Under the pieces are notes generated by a model. That model was not told the origin of the DNA, ran no database searches, and worked only from the letters and a program-made list of their open reading frames with translations. A program made the position numbers and the translations under genes. A stretch of DNA of 64,000 nt from RH-AL1 sp965214415 (lineage in GTDB: Bacteria > Pseudomonadota > Alphaproteobacteria > Rhizobiales > Beijerinckiaceae): assembly GCA_965214415.1 (NCBI GenBank), contig CBDCBQ010000003.1:3472001-3536000 (forward strand). The letters run 5' to 3'. Shown in pieces: positions 57,190 to 64,000 of this stretch (positions are counted from its first letter, which is position 1; each line of letters begins with the position of its first letter).

Positions 57190-57378
57190 ATGCCGACCGA
57201 CCTGCCACCAGACTACAAGCCGCAGCCGGCGCCAGATCCGGCCAACCCCGTCGCGCCACCCGCGCCGGCCGGGCCAGACTCGCCCTCTCTGCCCGGCGGC
57301 GCGCCGCCGACGGGGCCCGACGTCGTCGCGCCTCTGCCGGGCGGCGTGCCCGCGCCGGCCGGGTTGCCGTCGTTCTAG
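57190..57378 (+). CDS. Proline-rich small protein (62 aa)
   Basis: ATG 57190 with GGAG 7 nt upstream encodes a protein that is mostly Pro, Ala, Gly and Asp (PDYKPQPAPDPANP, LPGGAPPTGPD, LPGGVPAPAG). It has no hydrophobic segment and is likely disordered. Its stop nearly abuts the convergent yraN stop. Confidence 0.55.
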   Translation: MPTDLPPDYKPQPAPDPANPVAPPAPAGPDSPSLPGGAPPTGPDVVAPLPGGVPAPAGLPSF

Positions 57379-57379
57379 C

Positions 57380-57793
57380 TCAGTCGAGATGAAGCTCGAA
57401 CGCCGCCGGAATGTGCAATGGCCAGAGCCACGGCGCGCAATAGATCGCGTCGGCGCGGTACGTCAGCTTCGCCGCGTGTTGGCGCGAGACGAAGACGCGG
57501 GCGGCGCGGCTGATACGGCGACGTTTGCCTGGCTCGATGGCGATCCGCGCGTCGTCGAGCGCGGCCCGCAGCTTCACCTCGACGAACGCGATCGTCGTGC
57601 CGCGTTTGGCGATGATGTCGATCTCGCCGCCGTCGACAAGATAGCGGCGGGCCAGAATGCGGTAGCCCTTGAGTCGCAGGTAAAGCGCGGCGATCAATTC
57701 CGCTTTATGGCCGGCTCTGTGTGCCACTCGTCGCGCATCGGATCGTCGCGCATCGGATCGTCGCGAGCGAGATCGTGAGCGCGGTGCGAGCAT
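57380..57793 (-). CDS. yraN: YraN family (UPF0102) endonuclease-like protein
   Basis: This 137-residue member shows AGHKAELIAALYLRLKGYRI and the PD-(D/E)XK-like core GGEIDIIAKRGTTIAFVEVK. The family is implicated in DNA processing, but its role is poorly known. The N-terminus contains an exact 15-bp tandem duplication (57731-57760) giving RRSDARRSDA. GTG 57727 would start after it and is a serious alternative. It is usually found beside rsmI and lpoA/gshB, which are not seen here. Confidence 0.88.
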   Translation of the reverse strand: MLAPRSRSRSRRSDARRSDARRVAHRAGHKAELIAALYLRLKGYRILARRYLVDGGEIDIIAKRGTTIAFVEVKLRAALDDARIAIEPGKRRRISRAARVFVSRQHAAKLTYRADAIYCAPWLWPLHIPAAFELHLD

Positions 57794-57894
57794 TATGTGG
57801 TTCCGGATGTGAGCCCTATCGTCCCTGTCAAGCGCGTGATTTGCAAGGCGGCGAAGTAGACTGAGCCGAGCAGGCGCGATGGCGGGAGGCGCGA

Positions 57895-58377
57895 TTGACG
57901 ACAGTGCCGATGGCTGCGCGAGAGGTCCGCCCTCGCTTGACCTGGCGGGGCGAGCCGAACGACGTGGTCGTGCTCGATTTCAGGGCGCGGCATCGGCGCC
58001 GGCTGGCGATGCGTGGTGTGCGCGGCACGACCTTCTTGCTCGATCTGGCGGAGGCGGTCGCGCTGCGCGGCGGCGACGCGCTCGTACTCGAAGACGGCAG
58101 CCTCATCGAGGTGGTCGCCGCGCCCGAGGACCTGGTCGAGGTCTCCGCGAGCGACCCGGCGGCAGTGGTGAGGATGGCGTGGCATTTGGGCAATCGTCAC
58201 CTGCCCGTGCAGCTCCACGGGCTGCGATTGCGGCTGCGGCGGGACCACGTGATCGAGGCGATGCTCGAAGGACTTGGCGGTCGGCTTGTCGCGATCGAGG
58301 CGCCCTTCGATCCGGAGGGCGGCGCGTACGATGAAGGCCATGCGCCAGGCCCCACCCACGGACATTCCCATGATTGA
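57895..58377 (+). CDS. ureE: Urease accessory protein UreE
   Basis: This 160-residue nickel chaperone has an N-terminal peptide-binding domain (RRRLAMRGVRGTTFLLDLAEA) and a metal-binding domain (WHLGNRHLPVQ with the conserved His). The short tail GHAPGPTHGHSHD can bind extra Ni. TTG 57895 is chosen because GGGAGG lies 6 nt upstream, with ATG 57910 as the alternative. ureF overlaps the end by 8 nt. ureABC, ureD and ureG are not in the window. Confidence 0.92.
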   Translation: MTTVPMAAREVRPRLTWRGEPNDVVVLDFRARHRRRLAMRGVRGTTFLLDLAEAVALRGGDALVLEDGSLIEVVAAPEDLVEVSASDPAAVVRMAWHLGNRHLPVQLHGLRLRLRRDHVIEAMLEGLGGRLVAIEAPFDPEGGAYDEGHAPGPTHGHSHD

Positions 58378-59062
58378 GCCGGCCGCTAGTGACCCGCCGT
58401 CCATCTTGCCGCTGCTTGTCTGGCTGTCGCCGGCCTTTCCGGTCGGGGCCTTCGCCTATTCGCAGGGACTCGAGTGGGCCGTCGAGGACGGCATCATAAT
58501 CGATGCCGCGACCCTAAACACCTGGCTCGATGATCTCGTCGCACACGGCGCCCTCCGCGCCGACGCTGTCCTCCTCGCCGCCGCTTGGCGGGCGCCGGAT
58601 ACATCGGTCGCCGCCGAGATCAACGAGCTGGCACTGGCGCTCGCCCCGTCGCGCGAGCGGCGACTAGAGACGGGCAGCCAAGGCGCCGCCTTTTTGCGCG
58701 CGGTTCGAGCGGCGTGGCCGGCCGCCGCCCTCGGAGCGCTCGCGACACACGTTCGCGAGGGCGATGTTGCCTATCCTGTTGCCGTCGGTGTCGCGGCCCG
58801 CGCGCATGATCAGCCCATCGGCGCGACGCTCGAGGCGTTCGTGCTTGCGTCCGTCGGCAATCTGGTGTCGGCCGCCTTGCGGCTCGGGTCGATCGGGCAG
58901 AGCGAGGCGCAGATGATCATCGCGGGCCTCTGTCCGGCCGTCCCGCGCCTTGCCGCTTTCGCAGCTTTGGCAAGCTTGGACGATCTCGGCACCTGCGCGT
59001 TCCGTGCGGATATCGTGTCGATGCGACATGAGATGCAGTACTCGCGCTTGTTTCGATCGTGA
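58370..59062 (+). CDS. ureF: Urease accessory protein UreF
   Basis: This 230-residue all-alpha protein gates GTP use by UreG during nickel insertion into urease. Typical sequence includes LVWLSPAFPVGAFAYSQGLEWA and the conserved C-terminal DIVSMRHEMQYSRLFRS. ATG 58370 overlaps ureE by 8 nt. Earlier in-frame Met codons would extend further into ureE. It converges on a glutamine amidotransferase gene. Confidence 0.94.
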   Translation: MIEPAASDPPSILPLLVWLSPAFPVGAFAYSQGLEWAVEDGIIIDAATLNTWLDDLVAHGALRADAVLLAAAWRAPDTSVAAEINELALALAPSRERRLETGSQGAAFLRAVRAAWPAAALGALATHVREGDVAYPVAVGVAARAHDQPIGATLEAFVLASVGNLVSAALRLGSIGQSEAQMIIAGLCPAVPRLAAFAALASLDDLGTCAFRADIVSMRHEMQYSRLFRS

Positions 59063-59076
59063 CCGAATTCCGTGGC

Positions 59077-59766
59077 TCAATGGCGTAGAAAACCGTCGAG
59101 CCAGCGGGCGACGCGCGAATTGTCGTTGCCACCTTCGAGCGAGGCCATGGCATCCGCGATCGCCGCTTCCGAAAGGTTGGGCGCGCGCCGTTGGGCGAAC
59201 AAAGCTCGCGAAAAGTCCGGCGCGAACTCGGGGTGGAATTGCATCGAGATTGACGGATGATCCTCGTAGGCGATCATCGCATGGGAGGTGAACGCGCTGG
59301 CGGCAAGGGTGCGGCTCCGCGGCGGCGGTGTCAAAACCTGATCCTGATGCGATGCTGTCGCATGGACGAGATCCGCGTCCATCCAGGATGCCCGCGCGCG
59401 GATTTCGTAGCGGTGCACCCCTAGGCTCCAGCCCTGCGGCGCCTTTTTCACCGAGCCACCGAACGCTTGCGCCATGATCTGATGCCCGAAGCAGATGCCG
59501 ACAAGTCTTGTCCGACTCGCGGCGGCGCGCAGAAAATCCTCCAGCGGGGCAATCCAAGCCAACCTGTCGTAGACGCCGGCGGAGGAGCCGGTGACAACGA
59601 AGGCGTCGCAGGCCGTTGGTTCCGGCAGCGGCGCGCCGTCAAAGACAGCATACGTCGAAAAGTCGTAGCCCGGGCCGAGCAGGCCTCGTGTCATATCCAC
59701 GTAGGTGCCGTACGTCGGCACGAGCGCCGAAGGCGGCGCGCCGGCCTCTATGATGCCGATGCGCAT
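59077..59766 (-). CDS. Class I glutamine amidotransferase (GMP-synthase-like)
   Basis: This 229-residue stand-alone amidotransferase has nucleophile Cys in VGICFGHQIMAQAFGG and the His/Glu pair in MQFHPEF. Relatives include gamma-glutamyl hydrolases of polyamines (PuuD-like) and other unassigned amidases. The acceptor here is unknown. Its ATG overlaps the preceding DUF3828-like stop as TGATG, showing that the two are translated together. Confidence 0.85.
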   Translation of the reverse strand: MRIGIIEAGAPPSALVPTYGTYVDMTRGLLGPGYDFSTYAVFDGAPLPEPTACDAFVVTGSSAGVYDRLAWIAPLEDFLRAAASRTRLVGICFGHQIMAQAFGGSVKKAPQGWSLGVHRYEIRARASWMDADLVHATASHQDQVLTPPPRSRTLAASAFTSHAMIAYEDHPSISMQFHPEFAPDFSRALFAQRRAPNLSEAAIADAMASLEGGNDNSRVARWLDGFLRH

Positions 59767-60392
59767 CAGGGCTTGGTCAGAACGCTCTGGTCGGGGCGCT
59801 TCGGCGGCAGCACCTTGATGTCGGCGTCGGGCGCCTTGGCGGCATCTTTCATGCCCGGCAATTCCGTCGGCTCGCGCGCCGGATCCTTCAGGATCTTGCG
59901 AACCGACCAGGCCTCTTTCTCGGTTGTCCCCTTGAGATCGTCGATCTTCCAGTCGCCATCTTCCTTCGTGAAGTCATAGGTCACGACAGTCGGCTGGCCG
60001 TGATTGATGAAGGTCGCCGAGACCACGGCCTTGCCGAGTTCGAGAACATCGGTTTTCAGCGTCACCTTCTTCACCTCGGCGTCGGGGGACGCCGAGATCG
60101 GATCGAACGACAGGGCTGAATCACCCTCGTGCGCGGCCTTGGTTTCGGCGCTGGTGATCGCGACATCGAAGCCTTTCGAGAAGTATTTCCCGCGGACTGC
60201 CCGGCTGTCGAAAGGGCTGCCGTGCGCTTTCCTGATGTCCTGCGCCGCGAGCTTGTAGATCGCATCGACGATGTCGCGAGGCTCCTCCACCTTCATCGGT
60301 GCCGTCTTGCTGGCTGGCGCCTCGGGGGTCTGGGCCACCACGGCAGCCGGCGCAAAGGTGGCCAGAAGGGCGGCGGCAAGGCGTATCTGCAT
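59766..60392 (-). CDS. Exported DUF3828-like protein (208 aa)
   Basis: ATG 60392 has GAGG upstream. A signal peptide ending VVA-Q is followed by a mature domain with IVDAIYKLAAQDIRKAHG and a cystatin-like beta sheet end (VVSATFINHGQPTVVTYDF, WKIDDL), as in DUF3828 proteins. The C-terminal 45 residues are Pro/Lys-rich. The function is unknown and it is periplasmic by inference. A terminator for the upstream gene lies between 60476 and 60501. Confidence 0.7.
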   Translation of the reverse strand: MQIRLAAALLATFAPAAVVAQTPEAPASKTAPMKVEEPRDIVDAIYKLAAQDIRKAHGSPFDSRAVRGKYFSKGFDVAITSAETKAAHEGDSALSFDPISASPDAEVKKVTLKTDVLELGKAVVSATFINHGQPTVVTYDFTKEDGDWKIDDLKGTTEKEAWSVRKILKDPAREPTELPGMKDAAKAPDADIKVLPPKRPDQSVLTKP

Positions 60393-60475
60393 CGTTATCC
60401 TCGTCTGCCGGCGATCGACACAAGGTCGCGGAGGACGTTCGTCCAACCGTCGCATGCCGAAACGCAATCGCAACG

Positions 60476-60501
60476 AAAAAGCCGCGCATCATCTGCGCGG
60501 C
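60476..60501 (-). terminator. Rho-independent terminator after the DUF4142-like gene
   Basis: On the minus strand the 8-bp stem GCCGCGCA/TGCGCGGC with a 5-nt loop is followed by five T residues, 24 nt after the stop of the 60525-61091 gene. Confidence 0.85.
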
Positions 60502-60524
60502 TCTCGATCGTCAAATTGGAACCG

Positions 60525-61091
60525 CTAGATCTTGCTGAGCGCCTCGAGCCGCGCTTTGACCTTGGGCAGTTCGCGCTCGGCCATCCTGGCCAGCGCCGGG
60601 TCGTCGCCATCATCGGCGTAGGCTTGGTAATCGGCGCGAAGCTGGCTCAGCGCGTCAACCTGCTTCAGCCACAGGGTGTCGTCGAAAGACTTGCCGGAGA
60701 GTTTGGCAAGCGCGGCGATGTCTTTGCCGCCCATCGGCACGCGGCCATTCGCGGCCTTAGCCTGTCCGCCCATCGGCGCGTCGATCGAAACAGATCGCCC
60801 TGTCATCAGCGCGCCAGTGTCGGCCGCCGCGAGCTTGGTGGAGCCATCCGTCGGCGTCGCATCGTTCAGCGCCAGATCTGTGCGCGACGCCTCAGCGGCC
60901 TGATCCCTCGCGAAGTCGCGGGCGGAGCTAGAGGTCGACCTCTCGGCGGACAGTTGGCTGGACTTGGCGAGAAAATCGACGTTCGCCTTCACGTTGGCCA
61001 TGAAAGCATTCGAGATCGGCGAAGCGGCAAAAGCCGGCGCTGCAAAGAACAAGGCGCCCAGGACAGCGGCGCTCATTTTGAAGTTCGACAT
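60525..61091 (-). CDS. Exported DUF4142-like protein (188 aa)
   Basis: A signal peptide ending AFA-A precedes a four-helix, ferritin-like pattern: FMANVKANVDFLAKSS, DFARDQAAEASRTDL, SGKSFDDTLWLKQVDALSQL and DGDDPALARMAERELPKVKA. These match the order of the DUF4142 family, which is common in proteobacterial envelopes and of unknown function. It is monocistronic with its own terminator. Confidence 0.78.
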   Translation of the reverse strand: MSNFKMSAAVLGALFFAAPAFAASPISNAFMANVKANVDFLAKSSQLSAERSTSSSARDFARDQAAEASRTDLALNDATPTDGSTKLAAADTGALMTGRSVSIDAPMGGQAKAANGRVPMGGKDIAALAKLSGKSFDDTLWLKQVDALSQLRADYQAYADDGDDPALARMAERELPKVKARLEALSKI

Positions 61092-61168
61092 GGTGCAATC
61101 CCCCCAGACAGCATGCGCAGAACCCGATTGCCGTCCATTTGGTTCCGGCTCTGCGCAAGCTCCAGTGG

Positions 61169-62317
61169 CTAAAGCCTTGGGCTGGTGAGCGCGACCCGAT
61201 CGAGATGTTCGACCACATCGTCGGCAAGATTGGCCCAGGTGCGCAAAGGTCGAGCGATTGCCTCCTCGGCGAGTCGCTGGACGAGTCCGGGCTGGGCTGC
61301 CAGCTCGACGAGTGTCGCGGCGATCCGATCCTCGTCCATCATGTCGATCATCAGCGTCCCGCCACCCGGCGCGACCTCGGCCATCGCGGACCCTTCATGG
61401 CAGACACAGCCCCTAGCAAGCCACAGGCTTTCGACGACGGGCAGACCGAACCCCTCCTCGCTGGACGGATAGATGCTGGCGTGAGCGTCGGCATAGCACG
61501 CTGTCAGGGCGTGGTCGTCCAGCCGCCCCACGACACGCGCGTTCGGCAGGTCGCGCAGTAGCGCCTCCACCTCGGCCTCGTAGGCGGGAAAGCCAGATCG
61601 CTTGCCGACGATGGTCAGCTCGATCGGTGGGCAGGTCCCCGTCACCACCCGCAGCGCCCGCAGCAGGCGCGGCAGGTTCTTGCGCGGTTCCCATGTCCCG
61701 ACGGTCAGGAGCTTCAGCCGCGAGTCGATGTCGCGCATGGGCGGTGCATCGAGCCGCCGCTCGATCTCCGCGAGCTGGGCCGGCAACGGGACGACCGCCA
61801 TGTCGGGGACGCGAGGGCCTCCGAGGGCCAAGTGCGCGCGCAGCTCGTCGGCGATCATGCGCGTCGTGGCGAAGGCGAGGTCCGCCTCGGCGAACATTTG
61901 ATAGTAGCGGGCGAAGACCTGCCGCGTGTGCGCCGGGTAGAGGTCCGCGAGCTTCACCGGAATAAGATCGTGGACCAGCGCGGCGGTGCGCAACCCGTAA
62001 GCGCGGCCGATCTGCAGCGGGTCGAGGCCCTGCTCGACCATGGCGATAGGGACCTCGGTCACCAGCATCCAGGCCTCGGCGTCTGCTTCGAGCAGCGCCG
62101 CCGGCGCCGCCGGGACCCCGGGCGCGATCGGCAACGTGCGGATGCAGCGTCGCCGCCAGTCGAACGCCACAGGCACCACATCTACACCGGCCGCCGCCAG
62201 CGCGCGCCCGAGGCGGCGCGTGACGCGCTGGATCCCTGTCTCGAACGGCTGCCGCGCGGTCGTGTCGTACCAGAAGAAGACGCGGCGCGGCGGAGCGCAT
62301 TGCGGGGCGCCGCTCAC
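61169..62317 (-). CDS. Glycosyltransferase family 4
   Basis: This 382-residue GT-B enzyme has FFWYDTTARQPFETGIQRVTRR at the N-terminus, LLTVGTWEPRKNLPRLLRA in the donor half, and SSEEGFGLPVVESLWLARG with the E-x7-E glutamates. GTG 62317 overlaps the Hint-protein stop as GTGA, fixing the start and showing coupling. The FETGIQRVTR N-terminus is typical of GT4 enzymes acting on polysaccharides. The donor is unknown. It is separate from the 34-48 kb locus. Confidence 0.9.
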   Translation of the reverse strand: MSGAPQCAPPRRVFFWYDTTARQPFETGIQRVTRRLGRALAAAGVDVVPVAFDWRRRCIRTLPIAPGVPAAPAALLEADAEAWMLVTEVPIAMVEQGLDPLQIGRAYGLRTAALVHDLIPVKLADLYPAHTRQVFARYYQMFAEADLAFATTRMIADELRAHLALGGPRVPDMAVVPLPAQLAEIERRLDAPPMRDIDSRLKLLTVGTWEPRKNLPRLLRALRVVTGTCPPIELTIVGKRSGFPAYEAEVEALLRDLPNARVVGRLDDHALTACYADAHASIYPSSEEGFGLPVVESLWLARGCVCHEGSAMAEVAPGGGTLMIDMMDEDRIAATLVELAAQPGLVQRLAEEAIARPLRTWANLADDVVEHLDRVALTSPRL

Positions 62318-63417
62318 GGGTCGTTGGCGATCGCGCGCGGCGCGCCACGCCTCGGTGAAATCCAGCGGGGCAGGGATGGTCCGGCCAGTTCGACGCGCAG
62401 GAACATCTGGCCGCGGCAGCCATCCCAAAGCTCCGTGTGCAGGCGCCCACGACCTGTCGTCCAGCGGCGCACGCTGTCCTCGCTCGGGTGAAAGCCAACG
62501 CAGAGGCGCGTGTCGTCGGGCGCGATGCGCCGCGGCGGCACGAGGCCGTCATCGAAAGAGAGAGCCGCGACGCACACGCCGAGCAGGCGATCGTCGGTGC
62601 TGCCGGAGACGGTGCTCGGCGTCGTGGCCGACGAGGCGAGCCACAGGTGGCGCGCCGAGACGGGCACAAGGGCACTGCATGCGAGGCCAGCCCGCTTCAT
62701 CTCGCGCCGCTCGCCGTCCACGCAAAGGTGGAGATCGGCGAACGGGTCCACATCCCGCGTCCAGCAAAGGGTCCGCAGACTGTCGGCGAGACGAATGCGC
62801 AAGGCTTCGACGACCGGGCCGCTGGCGTAATAAGGGCGAGGCGGGCGGCAATGGCCAGCGAACGCGTGCCCTCCTTGGCCGGACGCCGGGCCGCACGCGG
62901 CGAAAACGCCTTCGACGACGACGGAGTCGGGCTCGTCGAGCGCCAGCTCGACATACGTGACCTGATCCAAGTCGAGATGCGCGATCGTAGCGCCATTCGC
63001 GAGCGCGGCGATTGGAACAAGCATCTCCCCGAGCAGATCGAAGCCGAGGCAAACGGCGGGCGAGACGAGAAGGTCGCGCGCGGGCAGATCGAGCCCGAAC
63101 GCCCCCGCCGCGATGCGGATCGGCAAGAGCCTGCTTGAGTTCGCGGTCTGCCCGCAATCGACGAGCCTTTGAACGGCGCGAAGGACGCGTCGCGTCGCGC
63201 CTGTCGAGGTCTGGACCACGTCGCCAACGACAAGACTTTCAATGGGCCGGTCGCCGTCCGGCGTACGAATCCGCGTGCCCACGGCGAATGCGGGCCCGAC
63301 AGCCTCCGCGCTCTCACGCGCGTTCGCCATCTCGAACATGCCAGGCGTGGCGCAGCCCGCATGCTCTGTCGTCGACGCATGGTCTGTCGTCGACGCATGG
63401 TCGCGGGTGTCGTCCAA
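62314..63417 (-). CDS. Hint_2-domain protein without the catalytic Cys
   Basis: This 367-residue protein has VGTRIRTPDGDRPIESLVVGDVVQT, then RRVLRAVQRLVDC and PIRIAAGAFGLDLPARDLLVSP, which is the Hint_2 (intein/hedgehog-like) fold. Where these proteins normally start with Cys-Phe, this one has Ala43-Phe44, so self-cleavage is unlikely. The C-terminal half is unrecognised. TTG 63417 starts it, with ATG 63339 as an alternative. The extra N-terminus includes an 18-bp tandem duplication (DHASTT-type repeats). It is coupled to a GT4 gene. Confidence 0.75.
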   Translation of the reverse strand: MDDTRDHASTTDHASTTEHAGCATPGMFEMANARESAEAVGPAFAVGTRIRTPDGDRPIESLVVGDVVQTSTGATRRVLRAVQRLVDCGQTANSSRLLPIRIAAGAFGLDLPARDLLVSPAVCLGFDLLGEMLVPIAALANGATIAHLDLDQVTYVELALDEPDSVVVEGVFAACGPASGQGGHAFAGHCRPPRPYYASGPVVEALRIRLADSLRTLCWTRDVDPFADLHLCVDGERREMKRAGLACSALVPVSARHLWLASSATTPSTVSGSTDDRLLGVCVAALSFDDGLVPPRRIAPDDTRLCVGFHPSEDSVRRWTTGRGRLHTELWDGCRGQMFLRVELAGPSLPRWISPRRGAPRAIANDP

Positions 63418-63487
63418 GGTGCGAGGCTCGCTCTCGATAGCTGTCGCCCTCCGATAGCATCGTCACGGACGATGCGGAACACGGGTG

Positions 63488-64000
63488 TCAAGCGCGAGGT
63501 CGGCGCTCCGCGAAACGGGCGTCGCAGGCGAGCACCGCGTTCAGCACCACCTGGGCGCCGAGCGCGCAATGCTCGGGCGAAGAGTATTCGGCCACGTTGT
63601 GGCTGAGGCCGTCGCGGCAGGGCACGAATATCATCGTCGTCGGCACGACGCTGGCGAGATAGACGGCATCGTGCGCAGCGCCGGAGACGATGTGGCGCCA
63701 GCGCGCGCCCGCCTGCGTCGCGGCCGCCTCGACGCAGGCGATGAGGGTGGGATCGAAGCGGACCGCCGGGAACGTGAGCACGCGCTCCATCTCGTGATCG
63801 AGGCCAAGCTCGCTCGCGACGTCGGGCAGAAGCGCCTCGAAGCGCGCGACCATTCGATCGAGAACGGCATCGTCGGGGTGGCGCAGGTCGACCGAGAAGC
63901 GCACCTCGCCGGGAATCACATTGCGCGAGTTTGGCGAGACCTCGAGCCGGCCGACCGAGGCCACCGCGTCGGGTCCGGCGTCGGCGGCGATCGCATCCAT
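63488..64000 (-). CDS. M20-family amidohydrolase, hydantoinase/carbamoylase type (5' end outside window)
   Basis: Only the last 170 residues are present and the gene runs off the window end. NVIPGEVRFSVDLRHPDD belongs to the dimerisation domain. SGAAHDAVYLASVVPTTMIFV and DGLSHNVAEYSS are the late metal- and substrate-binding segments of N-carbamoyl-amino-acid hydrolases, allantoate amidohydrolases and ureidopropionases. These Zn/Mn enzymes hydrolyse ureido or amide bonds. The specific substrate cannot be told from this part. Confidence 0.88.
   Translation of the reverse strand: MDAIAADAGPDAVASVGRLEVSPNSRNVIPGEVRFSVDLRHPDDAVLDRMVARFEALLPDVASELGLDHEMERVLTFPAVRFDPTLIACVEAAATQAGARWRHIVSGAAHDAVYLASVVPTTMIFVPCRDGLSHNVAEYSSPEHCALGAQVVLNAVLACDARFAERRPRA

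Overview
The window reads as a high-GC chromosome segment of an alphaproteobacterium, most likely order Hyphomicrobiales (Rhizobiales). The evidence is the AddA/AddB recombination pair, an alphaproteobacterial-type LptE overlapping leuS, the hemE / DUF299-kinase arrangement, a perfect CtrA box, a bacteriophytochrome, and palindromic intergenic repeats resembling those of Bradyrhizobium/Rhodopseudomonas-type genomes. The genus cannot be fixed from this sequence.

Region by region. (1) 1-29.5 kb is mostly core genome: an adenosine-kinase-like PfkB protein, glgX, leuS-lptE, hemE, a candidate chromosomal replication origin (7349-7722), a PPDK/PEP-synthase regulator, maf-aroE, a hybrid kinase with Hpt domain, xth, addB-addA, a K+ channel, a CDF metal exporter, a MATE exporter, a second hybrid kinase, a luciferase-like oxidoreductase, two small Cys-rich exported proteins and prpE. 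(2) rpsO and tRNA-Pro(CGG) at 29.7-30.1 kb mark the border to an accessory region. (3) 30.1-34.1 kb is IS debris: an IS4-family remnant, a ribbon-helix-helix gene, a frameshifted HTH gene and one apparently complete IS3-family (IS407-like) element. (4) 34.5-48.6 kb is an AT-richer exopolysaccharide locus: priming sugar transferase, Wzc-type tyrosine kinase, GT4, Wzy, Wzx, a thioesterase-like hydrolase, a secreted GH-A glycosidase with ricin-type lectin, a FemAB/GNAT-like transferase, GT2 and GT4. (5) 48.9-50.6 kb holds a 5'-truncated inverted copy of the same IS that has destroyed a homoserine-dehydrogenase-like gene. (6) 50.6-64 kb returns to high-GC sequence: a kinase-less bacteriophytochrome, cytochrome c, several small exported proteins, carA, yraN, ureE-ureF, a glutamine amidotransferase operon, a GT4 coupled to a Hint-domain protein that lacks the catalytic Cys, and a partial M20 hydrolase.

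How the genes work together. The polysaccharide locus contains everything a Wzx/Wzy-dependent pathway needs inside the membrane: primer, glycosyltransferases, flippase, polymerase and co-polymerase/kinase. It adds one secreted glycosidase-lectin and two putative decorating enzymes. No outer-membrane Wza-type exporter and no Tyr phosphatase are visible. The two inverted IS copies with shared 43-bp flanking repeats suggest acquisition or rearrangement of the locus as a block. The most notable non-coding feature is the hemE-adjacent candidate oriC with its CtrA box.
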